Shown: positions 19,574 to 28,058 of the stretch, piece after piece
How positions within the stretch are numbered: position 1 is the stretch's first letter
Layout: every line of letters begins with the position of its first letter
Assembly: GCA_017406775.1 (NCBI GenBank)
Contig: JAFQXV010000003.1
Coordinates: forward strand, 86,844-150,843
DNA from: Candidatus Saccharimonadota bacterium
Lineage (GTDB): Bacteria > Patescibacteriota > Saccharimonadia > Saccharimonadales > Saccharimonadaceae
DNA: 64,000 nucleotides
Direction: 5' to 3'
The notes under the pieces: generated by a model
Told to the model about the DNA's origin: nothing
Databases searched by the model: none
What the model saw: only the letters and a program-made list of their open reading frames with translations
Translations under genes and position numbers: made by a program

Positions 19574-19909
19574 ATGCAGTTAGAGGAACTCAAACGCATC
19601 AGTGTACAAGCAACACCCGGAACCAAGGTCTATTGGCCAAAGGAGGATAGAATCGGGGCGCTCGACATGTCCCGTATTGCCGCCAAATTCGGCGGTCACC
19701 CTGTCTACAACTACGGTGGCAAGAGGAATCACAAAACCCTCGCGTTCATCGATGAAAACTCGAACTTCTACGTCGTTCCGTGCACCAGTGAGCGAATCAA
19801 TACTCTTATAGAAAATGGTTTTACCCGTGAAGACTTCTATGTACCATTCTCTCACGGCGACATCCCATTCGATGGCCAAGAGCTTTGGCTCGCATCCACC
19901 AAGCTGTAG
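19574..19909 (+). CDS. Small soluble protein of unknown function in a GC-rich island
   Basis: 111 residues, not recognised. No signal peptide or membrane segment. The sequence has VYWPKEDRIGALDM, YNYGGKRNHKTLAF and VPFSHGDIPFDGQELW and looks like a compact globular alpha/beta protein. A Shine-Dalgarno (AAGGGG) is 7-8 nt upstream of the ATG. Codons are GC-rich (many TTC, GTC, GCC) compared with neighbours, suggesting recent acquisition. A structured leader and a strong terminator make it a one-gene transcription unit. Confidence 0.65.
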   Translation: MQLEELKRISVQATPGTKVYWPKEDRIGALDMSRIAAKFGGHPVYNYGGKRNHKTLAFIDENSNFYVVPCTSERINTLIENGFTREDFYVPFSHGDIPFDGQELWLASTKL

Positions 19910-19934
19910 TCGGTTATTAGACAGATGAACTTTA

Positions 19935-19969
19935 GCCCTCAGCTCACAATGGAGCCGAGGGCCTTCTTT
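19935..19969 (+). terminator. Strong rho-independent terminator
   Basis: GCCCTC-A-GCTC pairs with GAGC-C-GAGGGC across a short loop, followed by CTTCTTTAATT. It closes the 19574 gene and just touches the end of the convergent transpeptidase gene. Confidence 0.8.
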
Positions 19970-21044
19970 AATTAGGTTTGTCCATATCGGTAGGATCCCA
20001 GCCGCGTGTTACGCTGTTTTCGTCAATCTTGATTGCAGTAGGTTTTACTACGCCGCTTGGCAAAGTCTCCGAATCGTAAATCTCAACCTTTGTGCCGGCT
20101 CTAATATTATAATAAATCCACTTTATATCATTTAAAGATAATCTTACACAACCAGCCGAAGCCCCTTCACCAAGTTTATTGTATTCCAGATATTCTAAAT
20201 TATCCCACGTAGGATTGCCCTTGGTAAAATATGGCACGGAATGGAAAAAATATGGTCCGCTAATTCTAACAGCATACCTACCCCATACATTACCAACTAA
20301 ATACAACGCCTCGTAGCGATCTGATACCGTATAAATGCCTAGCGGGGTTTCTGAGCCCACTTTGCCAGTAGAGGCTACAAATGTTTTGGCTAAGTTTGTA
20401 TATTCACCTTTGCTGTCTTTGGCGTAAACCATCACTACATTTTGCAAACGATTAACTTTGATATAATATTCGTTTTGAGAAATTTGAGTTCGTGGTGCTA
20501 CAACTGGTTTTGCCTGAACATTTAATACAATATCTTTTACCGTTTCGTTATTTGATTGATCTTTTGCAATAATTTTTAAATTATATTTGCCGGGCACCGC
20601 TACATCATAGTCCCCTTCAACTTTTGTTTCTATATCTTGGTTGGAATTATCGCTGAACTTAAATTTGCTAATAAGGTCAATGGATTCGTCTACGTAAATT
20701 GAAAATTCGGCATCGCCCTCAATTGCTGGCTTGGTCGTATCTACTACTTCATACTCTATTTCGATAGGTTCCTCATTGCCAAGACGAGTTTTAATAATAG
20801 CAGTTTTAGTGCTTCTACCTAAATTTGAAGTCTCTATCAAGTCTTCACCATTAATCAACTCGCCAGACGAAATACTCTCAAATAATTCACTAGTTTTTGG
20901 CTCGGTATTAATCTCAAAAACACGCGAATCTTTTAGACGATAGTCTATTCTGTTTAATAAGATTAACGTGACCACCACAGCTACCGCAATTAAGATTGTA
21001 GCAACCACTGAAATAATAACGATTAATTTCTTATGTTTTTTCAT
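19968..21044 (-). CDS. L,D-transpeptidase (YkuD) with N-terminal anchor
   Basis: 358 residues. A single membrane segment (LIVIISVVATILIAVAVVVTLILL) is followed by an Ig-like/bacterial surface domain (about 40-180, VDTTKPAIEGDAEFSIYVDESIDL) and a YkuD domain. The catalytic motif is GEGASAGCVRLSLNDIKWIYYNI, with the nucleophilic Cys in SAGCVR and the upstream His in FFHSVPYF. It would make 3-3 crosslinks in peptidoglycan or attach proteins to it, acting outside the membrane. Its last bases lie next to the terminator of the opposing small gene. Confidence 0.9.
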   Translation of the reverse strand: MKKHKKLIVIISVVATILIAVAVVVTLILLNRIDYRLKDSRVFEINTEPKTSELFESISSGELINGEDLIETSNLGRSTKTAIIKTRLGNEEPIEIEYEVVDTTKPAIEGDAEFSIYVDESIDLISKFKFSDNSNQDIETKVEGDYDVAVPGKYNLKIIAKDQSNNETVKDIVLNVQAKPVVAPRTQISQNEYYIKVNRLQNVVMVYAKDSKGEYTNLAKTFVASTGKVGSETPLGIYTVSDRYEALYLVGNVWGRYAVRISGPYFFHSVPYFTKGNPTWDNLEYLEYNKLGEGASAGCVRLSLNDIKWIYYNIRAGTKVEIYDSETLPSGVVKPTAIKIDENSVTRGWDPTDMDKPN

Positions 21045-21047
21045 TCC

Positions 21048-21956
21048 TTATCCTAGCGTTTTGATTTTGGAAAAATCTACCGCTTCTACGGCCTGGCGAA
21101 GTTTCTGCTCGTTGCCATAATGAGTTCTCTGCCCGGGGCTGTCACTTAACATATGCTGTGCATAAGGAAAACTAGCAGCGCGTTCCAATACTCCGCCGAC
21201 TTTACCGACACTGCAAAATACATCGGCTCTTCTAACATCTTTTAGTGGTACTTCTAGGGCTTGTTTCATTTCTTCTGGGAAGAAAGTGAGCGAGAACAAA
21301 TCGCCATCTGCCTGACCCGAAGTGCGCCCGTAAGCAATAGAAGTATTACCTTCTATCCAAAGGCGCTGGTTTAGAGGTTTCATTTTGGCGTTTAATAAAC
21401 TCATTCCGCATTTAGCGTATTTGGTTTTTTCGGCGTTTTCTGTGTCGCAGACAAAATCGCCTTCGCAAGTGGTGGTCATTACGGTGCCTTTGGCGTCCGG
21501 CGATTTCAGGCCGTGCTTTTCGTCATAAGAAATGGTATCGCTAATGTAGTCGCACATAATCCAAGAAAGTAGGCCGGTGTTTTTGTTTTCTGCGACTAAA
21601 TAGAACTCAGTTCTGGCACCCCAAAACACGCTAGTATGAATGCGAAACATCGTAACAATACCGTAGTATTTCTCGGGGCCATTTTCAAATACGGCAGTTT
21701 TGGCTGGCTCAAAACCTTCGGGTAGGTATTTTTGGATTTTGGCCGGTTCTTTGATTTCGTAAAATAAAAATGTGCAATACGGCTCTACCACGAACGGCAT
21801 TTTGCTGGCTTTTTCGGAAGCTTTAGTAACAATTTTGCGCTGCGCCCAAATTGGCAAATGCTTCATTTTGGTTTGCAGATAATGTACTTTACCTACCGCC
21901 ATCGGATCAACGAGCTTTTCTACATTTTTGGCGTAATCTAAGATTTTGCTAGTCAT
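21048..21956 (-). CDS. Unrecognised protein, possibly acetoacetate-decarboxylase-like fold
   Basis: 302 residues, no signal or membrane segment. Beta-rich centre with stretches YCTFLFYEIKEPAKIQKYLP, YYGIVTMFRIHTSVFWGART and FYLVAENKNTGLLSW. The pattern of a ligand-binding beta barrel around residues 70-230 recalls acetoacetate decarboxylase-like proteins, but I cannot see the catalytic lysine environment, so this is a weak suggestion. Seven or so Cys are scattered through it. A TATAAT box is 7 nt before the ATG. It ends 3 bp before the transpeptidase start. Confidence 0.55.
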   Translation of the reverse strand: MTSKILDYAKNVEKLVDPMAVGKVHYLQTKMKHLPIWAQRKIVTKASEKASKMPFVVEPYCTFLFYEIKEPAKIQKYLPEGFEPAKTAVFENGPEKYYGIVTMFRIHTSVFWGARTEFYLVAENKNTGLLSWIMCDYISDTISYDEKHGLKSPDAKGTVMTTTCEGDFVCDTENAEKTKYAKCGMSLLNAKMKPLNQRLWIEGNTSIAYGRTSGQADGDLFSLTFFPEEMKQALEVPLKDVRRADVFCSVGKVGGVLERAASFPYAQHMLSDSPGQRTHYGNEQKLRQAVEAVDFSKIKTLG

Positions 21957-21973
21957 ATATATTATTATAGTCC

Positions 21974-22690
21974 TTATTTTCGCATTTTGCGTAAAGTAGC
22001 TTTATCTTCTTCTAATACGCGGTAAGAATCGCAGATTTTGGAAATGGTTTTATTAAAAGTCCATTTGGGAAGCTTGGTGGCTTTTAGATAAGCAAAAGTT
22101 TCTTCTAGATATTTAGTAAAACATTCCGCGATCAGTCAAGCGGAGGCCATTTTGATATAGTATTCTTCTCTACCGCGCAGACTTTCAACGCGGTCAAAAA
22201 TTAGATTTAGGTAGTCAAAATCCATATAGGCACATTTTAACAAAACTAGGCCAGTGCGGACAGCAAATTCACGCGAGTCAGTAAGTAGGTTTTCGATTTT
22301 TTGATCTAAAAATTCGGCGCGGTGATTTTTGATCTGTTTAGCTACGCCAGAACAAAATGTATCACAAGTACACCAGTTATCGATAATATCGATTTGGGAA
22401 TCGAAATATGATTTGTTATTAAAAGCCTTTTGCGGTGCTAATAGTTTTTCATACGGCAGTCGACAAATCACCATCCCGCGCGCTAGAACTTCTTCGATTG
22501 CGACTGGTTCAGTCTTTAAAAAACTGTCATAGAATTTAGGCGAAATATTATTTACGATTTCACGAATCTGCGGAATCCTCACGCCAATAAACGGCCGCTC
22601 GGTCGGAATGCCTTTTTGAGAAAATTCGCGATAACTATCGTCCGCATAGTAGGCTAGTTTCTCCCGAAAATCACTGTAATTTTCTATCAT
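21974..22690 (-). pseudogene. AlkD-like DNA alkylation repair gene interrupted by one TGA
   Basis: The frame from 22690 encodes a HEAT-like alkylpurine glycosylase: PFIGVRIPQIREIV, IEEVLARGMVICRLPYE, IDIIDNWCTCDTFC, REFAVRTGLVLLKCAYMD and EEYYIKMASA, then TGA at 22138-22136. The same frame continues for 53 more codons with plausible family sequence (LIAECFTKYLEETFAYLK, WTFNKTISKICDSYRVLEED) to TAA at 21974. In relatives the interrupted position is a Trp (family recall), so TGG to TGA is the simplest change. The upstream part alone is 184 residues. TATAAT lies 6 nt before the ATG. Confidence 0.75.
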
Positions 22691-22696
22691 ATATAT

Positions 22697-22702
22697 ATTA
22701 TA
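22697..22702 (-). promoter_or_regulatory. -10 box of the alkD-like gene (leaderless)
   Basis: Minus-strand TATAAT-ATATAT-ATG. Confidence 0.55.
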
Positions 22703-22790
22703 TATGATTTACGGACAGATCTTCTGGCTTTTAATCTTAGTTTAAGGATGAATGTATATAATACCAGTATAAAATTAAATGGAGAAATAT

Positions 22791-23204
22791 ATGAACGATA
22801 AAATCATAGATACCAAAAACGAGAAAGAAGTGAAGAAGAAGTTTTTCACCAAAGATCGACTCTGTTGGCTAGCGGTGGGCTTAATTGTAGGGGCAGCCAT
22901 TGCATCGGCGGGTTTTCTGATATATATTAATATGTCTGGAAATCAATCCGGTATGGGGCCGGGTAACCCGCCAGAAATGTCGGAAGATGGTTCACGACCA
23001 GCAATGCCAAATGGCGGAACCCCACCAGAGATGGGCGATGGCGAGACTCCACCAGAGCTACCCGATGGCGAGACTCCGCCAGAAATGCCAGCAGGTGAAA
23101 CTCCCGAAAGTGATACCTCGTCAGGCACAAATGAAAGTAGCTCCGATTCTAGCACAGAGAGCAACGCTAGCTCCAAAAAATCTAAAACCAAATCCGCAGA
23201 GTAA
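22791..23204 (+). CDS. Membrane-anchored low-complexity surface protein
   Basis: 137 residues from the ATG at 22791, chosen because GGAGA lies 5 nt upstream; another ATG 12 nt earlier has no ribosome site. A charged N-terminus is followed by one membrane span (LCWLAVGLIVGAAIASAGFLIYI) and an outer Pro/Glu/Gly-rich region with imperfect repeats of the type GETPPEMPDG, then a Ser/Thr-rich end and a Lys-rich tip. It looks like a stalk that spans the wall. Function unknown. A TATAAT box is at 22757-22762. Confidence 0.65.
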   Translation: MNDKIIDTKNEKEVKKKFFTKDRLCWLAVGLIVGAAIASAGFLIYINMSGNQSGMGPGNPPEMSEDGSRPAMPNGGTPPEMGDGETPPELPDGETPPEMPAGETPESDTSSGTNESSSDSSTESNASSKKSKTKSAE

Positions 23205-23208
23205 ATAG

Positions 23209-23454
23209 CTATCTTTTACTTTTGATTTCCTGCAGCTCAAAGCGATATTTTTGCTCGACATCTGGATACTTTTCTTTGTCTACTGGACTTAAAAACATTT
23301 CGAGTGGGCGAACATATAGTTGATTATTGCCGTAAAGTGCGCGGTAAATTACCATAATTTCATTAGTTTCCGAATGCCTGGCTAAATCTTCGACAATATA
23401 TAGGTCGCCCTTGAAATGTTTATATACGCCGTGGACTACAATTTCGTGATTCAT
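23209..23454 (-). CDS. DUF1653 domain protein
   Basis: 81 residues: [49 protein letters not shown] split over residues 6-54 is the DUF1653 signature (YRHFKG-Y-V, HSET-E--V-Y--LYG, W-RP--MF). A small soluble single-domain protein of unknown biochemical role, widespread in bacteria. It converges on the surface-protein gene, the stops being 4 bases apart. Confidence 0.85.
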   Translation of the reverse strand: MNHEIVVHGVYKHFKGDLYIVEDLARHSETNEIMVIYRALYGNNQLYVRPLEMFLSPVDKEKYPDVEQKYRFELQEIKSKR

Positions 23455-23473
23455 ATCCCATATTATAACCTAT

Positions 23474-24034
23474 TTAGGTTAAATATTCCCATCCTAGCGA
23501 ACGGTAGAATTCCATTGCGTCTGGCCAGTTGAAGAATTTTGATGCTAGCAGGTTGTATATTTCGTCTGTCATTACGATCGTAAATGCCGTTATTGCTAGA
23601 ATTAAAAATGCGCGTTTAGACATTCTTTGCGACAGCCAGATGATTGCTGGAACTATTGCATACATTAGAAATAGCGCTGATATTCCAAAGAATAATACCG
23701 ACCTTAGACACACGAACCCTTCAATATTGCCGAAATTTAGAATTTCTGTATTATAGTCCCAATAACGCGTTCCGTTTCCTATGGTATATACCAGCCACCC
23801 GCCGACGAATTCTACTATTCCGGAAATCGCTATCGCGAGCAAAAACACTACCCACGGGTATTGCCTTATTTTCCAGCAGCCAAGCACGATTAACACTGCA
23901 CCAATTGCGTAGATATTGATCCAGGGCAGGAAATTCCCGCCTTGCATATAGAATTCACCGGTTCCGCCGTCAAAATAGTAAAAGATAAATTCATAAACCC
24001 AACCAAAAAATCCGGCAAATACCGTTATGAGCAT
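23474..24034 (-). CDS. CmpB-like putative ABC transporter permease (PF06541 type), 5' end uncertain
   Basis: 186 residues from the first in-frame ATG. About five membrane segments, with family-type stretches LITVFAGFFGWVYEFIFYYFDGG, SGIVEFVGGWLVYTIGNGTRYWDY and IEGFVCLRSVLFFGISALF. The real N-terminus is probably longer: the frame is open upstream and reads KPFKELFHEYLKEKIKLERW, but no ATG is available in it. An ATG at 24138, just after TGC-TATAAT, opens a different frame that stops after 19 codons. One base gained or lost near the A-runs at about 24110-24135 would join the two. Confidence 0.7.
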   Translation of the reverse strand: MLITVFAGFFGWVYEFIFYYFDGGTGEFYMQGGNFLPWINIYAIGAVLIVLGCWKIRQYPWVVFLLAIAISGIVEFVGGWLVYTIGNGTRYWDYNTEILNFGNIEGFVCLRSVLFFGISALFLMYAIVPAIIWLSQRMSKRAFLILAITAFTIVMTDEIYNLLASKFFNWPDAMEFYRSLGWEYLT

Positions 24035-24262
24035 TATTAGTCCCGCCCATTGCCAACGCTCTAGTTTTATTTTTTCTTTCAGGTATTCGTGAAATAGTTC
24101 TTTGAATGGTTTTTGCTGGTGGGTTTTGTTTTGTTCATATGCTTATTATAGCACTTGTGCTAAAGTCTTCCCTTCGTGTGACGACGAACGCGAAGCCTAT
24201 GAAATGGGCTATGGTATCGGCGCCGAAGACCATAATCTTAGCGATGATAATTAACAGAACTC

Positions 24263-24300
24263 TTGACTGGACCCTGCTACCATTGCTATAATGGTAGCAG
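24263..24300 (+). promoter_or_regulatory. Promoter overlapped by an 11-bp inverted repeat
   Basis: TTGACT at 24263-24268 and TATAAT at 24287-24292, 18 bp apart. The -10 region lies within a perfect inverted repeat, CTGCTACCATT (24274-24284) and AATGGTAGCAG (24290-24300), a likely operator. It would drive the short RNA described next. Confidence 0.55.
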
Positions 24301-24373
24301 GAGGCATGAGAGTCTAGAATCATGCCTGGGTTATTGAATGTTACTGTTCGTCTACGACGACAGTAACTTTTTG
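24299..24373 (+). ncRNA. Candidate small RNA
   Basis: A transcript from the preceding promoter would run about 75 nt to a strong terminator. It holds one hairpin (AGGCATGA 24302-24309 with TCATGCCT 24320-24327) and the terminator hairpin. The only reading frame after its AGGAGG is ATG-AGA-GTC-TAG, so it is not protein coding. Prediction from signals only. Confidence 0.4.
24340..24372 (+). terminator. Rho-independent terminator
   Basis: GTTACTG-T-TCGTC, loop TAC, GACGA-CAGTAAC: a 12-bp stem with one bulge, followed by TTTTT. Confidence 0.8.
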
Positions 24374-24687
24374 TTTCGCATAAATCCCCCCTTTATGGAA
24401 CGGACGCACCGCACCGCGTCGTAGCCTCACATCTCTAGCTCACATCCGCCATTTGTCGCCCGTTCCCTTGTAGGGGAATCCATATTACTCGCAAAAAAAA
24501 ACTTCTCCAACCCACCCTCCTTATAGCACACCGATTCGCACATTACAACCCCCAATCACCGCAATATCGAGCATAACTGTTTTCACCCCAATTATTCCAT
24601 CCATCTCGCTTCTGCTAAAATCCCATTCCGCTCTGCTTAACCTCCAGATTTTTCAATATTACATTACCCCCACCAATCATCCTGGCA
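24374..24687. other. Non-coding gap downstream of the BRO/XRE gene
   Basis: About 310 bp with no convincing frame on either strand. It is C-rich on the plus strand, with a run of nine A at about 24493. I see no repeat, RNA gene or terminator apart from those listed. Confidence 0.5.
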
Positions 24688-25839
24688 CTACTTAAGATAT
24701 TTCCTATAGTTCAACTGCGCACTATTCTCGCCTATTTCTAGTAAATCCTCAAATGTTACTTGCAATTCATCTTCAAGAATCTTCACTTGCGATACTGTCA
24801 ACTCTTTTAAGCCCTTTTCAATATTGATGTAGGTTTGTCGCGCCACACCAAGTTTCTCTGCCATGTAAACCTGCGTAAGTCCTCGCATGCGACGAAGCAT
24901 AGCAATATTGTTTTTGTATTTCGTGGCATCTTCCTCATTTTCTCTTTTAGCAAAATCCTTACTTTGAGTTTTGTCCTCTAAAGATTCCAACATCTGAGTA
25001 TTACCTTCTGGAATTTTTTGACGTCGAATCTCGCCAGCATTCAGTTCGGATACGATCTTTTCGCCCGTCCTTACCTCAAGCTGTTCCCTTGCAACCTTCG
25101 CAATATTTCCGCCCTCCTTAGCACAATCCACATTTTCGCTATACGATTGCGGATTTTTTGCATTAGTAATGCTGGTCGTAGAATACTCGGCTAGCATGTT
25201 CATAAGAAGCTCGCCATTAGTCATATTATCACGAAGATTCTCTTTTTTAAGGCCTTTGTGTTGCTTATACTCTTTAGCCGTTTTACCAGCCCAAATCTTA
25301 TAAATAATATCAGTCAGTGAAGCAAATTGCCCACCAGTAACGCCGTGTTCTACCCAAGCATCCGTCAAATCTTTTCGGATTTCGATACTCTTCAGTCTCT
25401 GATCTATCCAACTATCCGAATAACCGAGTCGTTTATAATCGCACAACGCTTGATGAATCGACCTCTCTGGATCAGCCATTTGGTCTAATCTTTCTGAACC
25501 AACTTCAGCCAGCCAACGCTTAAACGGCTCCGCTTTTTTCGATGGAATGGACTGAATAATACGCAAGAGTTGGGTCTGGTCAGCGACATCAGTGAGGCGC
25601 ATTTTACCATCTGAAGCTCTCATTTTCAAACCGTGACAATTTGTCACGGGTTCAGCACCCTCCTCTTTCAATCTCTGTTTTAGTTTACGCCAATATGCCG
25701 ATGAATCGGCACTATCAGTCAAAGCCCCAATCACATCCACCACTGAGAACCACCATTTTTCTTCCTCCGCATCCCACTCCCGCCGAATACTCTGTTCACC
25801 GAAAAGTGCCATCGATTTATTATTACTATCTGCCGCCAT
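24688..25839 (-). CDS. BRO-N/antirepressor-like protein with C-terminal XRE HTH
   Basis: 383 residues from the ATG at 25839, chosen for GGGAGGT 4-5 nt upstream. The N-terminal third is BRO/antirepressor-like: SIRREWDAEEEKWWFSVVDVIGALTDS, YWRKLKQRLKEEG, LRIIQSIPSKKAEPFKRWLAEVG and the RLDQMADPE stretch. The middle has KEYKQHKGLKKENLRDNMTNGEL. The last 65 residues form an XRE helix-turn-helix (LTQVYMAEKLGVARQTYINIEKG). Such proteins are usually phage or mobile-element regulators. It stands at the left edge of the defence island and has a distant functional relative (DinD-like) at 36070. Confidence 0.8.
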   Translation of the reverse strand: MAADSNNKSMALFGEQSIRREWDAEEEKWWFSVVDVIGALTDSADSSAYWRKLKQRLKEEGAEPVTNCHGLKMRASDGKMRLTDVADQTQLLRIIQSIPSKKAEPFKRWLAEVGSERLDQMADPERSIHQALCDYKRLGYSDSWIDQRLKSIEIRKDLTDAWVEHGVTGGQFASLTDIIYKIWAGKTAKEYKQHKGLKKENLRDNMTNGELLMNMLAEYSTTSITNAKNPQSYSENVDCAKEGGNIAKVAREQLEVRTGEKIVSELNAGEIRRQKIPEGNTQMLESLEDKTQSKDFAKRENEEDATKYKNNIAMLRRMRGLTQVYMAEKLGVARQTYINIEKGLKELTVSQVKILEDELQVTFEDLLEIGENSAQLNYRKYLK

Positions 25840-25925
25840 AAATACCTCCCATTTGTTTAGTATTACTCCTATAGTAGCATACAAAAATCCGCATTTCAAG
25901 ACATTTTGTCTAAAATAATTACATA

Positions 25926-26348
25926 TTACTTCGGAAAACTCTTCAAAAACTCCAACGCTTTCTTCGCCATCTCTGGCTCTCGCGGGTCCATTTTGAAGAA
26001 CCCGTCTAGCACATAGTTTTGCTCCAGCACGACCTTTTCCACCTCGAACAAATTATCATCAAACCACACAAAATCCGAGTCCATATCAATCGCATCGGTT
26101 TTCAGCGCTCCCCAATCCGTCGGCAAAACCTTAGCGTATAACTCATCCACCAATTCATCCGGAAACTCACCCCGTAGCGCATAATCCGTATGATTTTCTC
26201 CACCCCGACAATGCGTCGTCAGCCAATAAACCGCCCCCGGATAATTATCCAAGCAATACCGAAGCAGAGCCATAACGTCCTCCTTCGGCGACGCCACACC
26301 CCGAATCACCCCATCGATACCGAAATATATCTTGTCAATCTTCTGCAT
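25926..26348 (-). CDS. HAD-like small protein
   Basis: 140 residues. IYFGIDGVIRGVASPKED resembles the first HAD motif (DxDG), with Gly in place of the first Asp. VYWLTTHCRGG would be motif II (Thr) and FVWFDDNLFEVE motif IV (DD). Loss of the nucleophilic Asp suggests a non-hydrolytic member or a remote relative. A short leader with AAAGG precedes the ATG. Confidence 0.6.
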   Translation of the reverse strand: MQKIDKIYFGIDGVIRGVASPKEDVMALLRYCLDNYPGAVYWLTTHCRGGENHTDYALRGEFPDELVDELYAKVLPTDWGALKTDAIDMDSDFVWFDDNLFEVEKVVLEQNYVLDGFFKMDPREPEMAKKALEFLKSFPK

Positions 26349-26379
26349 GATTACCTTTATACTCTAACATAAACAAAAT

Positions 26380-27897
26380 TCAAAATCTCAGCCACCTTTC
26401 AAATTTCCCCAACTCATCCAGTAGCGCTCTCCGATTTTTATACTCACCTCTCCATTTTTCGACTAATTCTATCGCGACTTTTTCACCGCCTTCGACCTCG
26501 CATAGCGATTTCAAATATTTTACTATTCTCTGATAATCCATCCTTCCCATACTTCTAAGCATCTCGTATTCCAACAGCTCCTTATATAATTCCGTTATTC
26601 TTTCCGAATACTTTTCATCAAGTTTTTTGGCATATTTCTTCAACAAATCTAAACTTTTCGCCTCTCTAAACAATCCAAACAACTCCTCATCCATTTTTTC
26701 TAACGCATAATAATATGCCTTGTCAAAATGCCACGACATTCCACGAATCACTTCACCCCTCACATTATACCATTCATTTTTCTCGTATAGCCCTTTTAGT
26801 TCTTTATATAAATCCCTATCATCATCCAGGCTTTCATTTATCATTTTAAGCAAAATCTTCTTTCTTGCCTCCGTATCTCCAGTCATCTCATAAATTACGT
26901 CTAATTTCCGTCCACAAGTATCAATATAGTAACACAAATCGCTTTTCTTTATTATTTCTTCCAAAATATCTCTCGCCTCCCCATACTCTCCGTTTTTCAC
27001 CAACCAATCCGCTAACGATATCCGCACCCCAGCTTCGCCAGACCATTCATCATAAAACTTCCTAATCTCCGCATCCGAAAGCCCTAGTTGTTTCATAATC
27101 TTCACCTTGTATAACACCCATCGTATCCCACCAGTTTCTATTTCATCAGTATTGTACTTTTCTATCATTTTTTCACAGTATGCCATCTTTTTAAGCAGTT
27201 CAGACTTCCCATCAAACTCCGCCATTACAAACTCTTCCACTACCTGCACCACAAACTCATTCTTACCTGCGTCCATTTTTTTCATCATCCAATCAAACAT
27301 CTTCTTTCTCATCTCGCCATCTGCTTTCTCATAAATCTCATGCCACACCAGACTGACAGAATCCATCGTATCCATTATTTCACCATCATCATCCATCGGT
27401 GTTTTACACATAGTTTCCAAAATAAAACTCGAAAGCTCAAATGCGTCCTCCAGCTCCCCTTGCCCAATCAAAATATGAACCTCCCTGTCCAAATATCCCA
27501 ACACTTCAGCCGCAAATTTCATCGCCTTCCAATATTCGATATACCCATATCTACCTAGGTATCTTCTCCTTAAATACCGTATCTCGTCCTTCACATTTTT
27601 TATATCTATCCTAGCATCAAGATTAACTTTCTCTCTATCATGCCTCTTATCGTATTCAAATAATACCGCCGCCATATGTTTGCAATTCCACCCAGAGTCG
27701 GCATAAGGACAATCACAAGCCGTCTTTCTTATCTCGCCATGCTCACCAATTTTTATCAAAACCTCATACTCATGAGTCCCAGAAACAACAGCAGAGACAT
27801 ACCCACCATCTTCATGATAGTCTTTCACCAAACCCGCACGAAAATACTTCCGCCCCCGCTCAACGACTTCAGCTTCAAACAGTCTCCGCCATTCCAT
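26380..27897 (-). CDS. SWIM zinc-finger protein with helical repeats
   Basis: 505 residues from the ATG at 27897 (MEWRRLFEAEVVERGRKYF); a GTG six codons earlier is in frame but would overlap the -10. The SWIM domain is at residues about 40-85: ACDCPYADSGWNCKHMAAVL supplies the CxC...CxH zinc ligands. The rest is helical with tetratricopeptide-like pairs (EYGEARDILEEII, EYKNRRALLDELGKF). SWIM proteins bind DNA or proteins; in bacteria they often neighbour SNF2 helicases, and here an SNF2-type helicase gene starts divergently 160 bp away. Confidence 0.85.
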   Translation of the reverse strand: MEWRRLFEAEVVERGRKYFRAGLVKDYHEDGGYVSAVVSGTHEYEVLIKIGEHGEIRKTACDCPYADSGWNCKHMAAVLFEYDKRHDREKVNLDARIDIKNVKDEIRYLRRRYLGRYGYIEYWKAMKFAAEVLGYLDREVHILIGQGELEDAFELSSFILETMCKTPMDDDGEIMDTMDSVSLVWHEIYEKADGEMRKKMFDWMMKKMDAGKNEFVVQVVEEFVMAEFDGKSELLKKMAYCEKMIEKYNTDEIETGGIRWVLYKVKIMKQLGLSDAEIRKFYDEWSGEAGVRISLADWLVKNGEYGEARDILEEIIKKSDLCYYIDTCGRKLDVIYEMTGDTEARKKILLKMINESLDDDRDLYKELKGLYEKNEWYNVRGEVIRGMSWHFDKAYYYALEKMDEELFGLFREAKSLDLLKKYAKKLDEKYSERITELYKELLEYEMLRSMGRMDYQRIVKYLKSLCEVEGGEKVAIELVEKWRGEYKNRRALLDELGKFERWLRF

Positions 27898-27903
27898 ACC
27901 TAC

Positions 27904-27909
27904 ATTATA
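27904..27909 (-). promoter_or_regulatory. -10 of the SWIM gene (leaderless)
   Basis: Minus-strand TATAAT-GTAGGT-ATG, which also decides the start codon. Confidence 0.6.
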
Positions 27910-28034
27910 CTTCACCTCTATATAATTACAAAATACTCATGTTTAAAAGGATAATACTAACATATCCACCGTAAATCCTGCCCCTAACACCAATATCGTA
28001 TCATTTACTTCCTAAATTCAAACCAAAAAAATGC

Positions 28035-28040
28035 TATAAT
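28035..28040 (+). promoter_or_regulatory. Promoter of the restriction-modification operon
   Basis: TGC-TATAAT, followed 18 nt later by the helicase ATG, with CAGGA as a ribosome site in a short leader. Confidence 0.6.
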
Positions 28041-28058
28041 ATACTCAGGAATAAACCC

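Larger units (their letters stand above)
19476..19928 (+). mobile_element. Candidate small element: GC-rich gene enclosed by 12-bp inverted repeats
   Basis: TCATCTGTCTAA at 19476-19487 and TTAGACAGATGA at 19917-19928 are perfect inverted repeats around a 453-bp unit. Inside is a strong hairpin and one gene whose base composition (about half GC by eye) differs from the AT-rich genes on both sides. No transposase is present, so it would be non-autonomous; alternatively the repeats close the ends of one mRNA. Confidence 0.45.

Noticed and set aside
21974..22690. Genome-wide recoding of TGA as Trp or Gly
   Set aside because: tyrS, the antiporter, the DsbA-like gene and several phage genes end at TGA at the expected length; only this gene has an internal TGA.
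24106..24291. Short plus-strand frame upstream of the candidate sRNA
   Set aside because: No ribosome site, no recognisable sequence, and it overlaps the promoter and start region of the CmpB-like gene.
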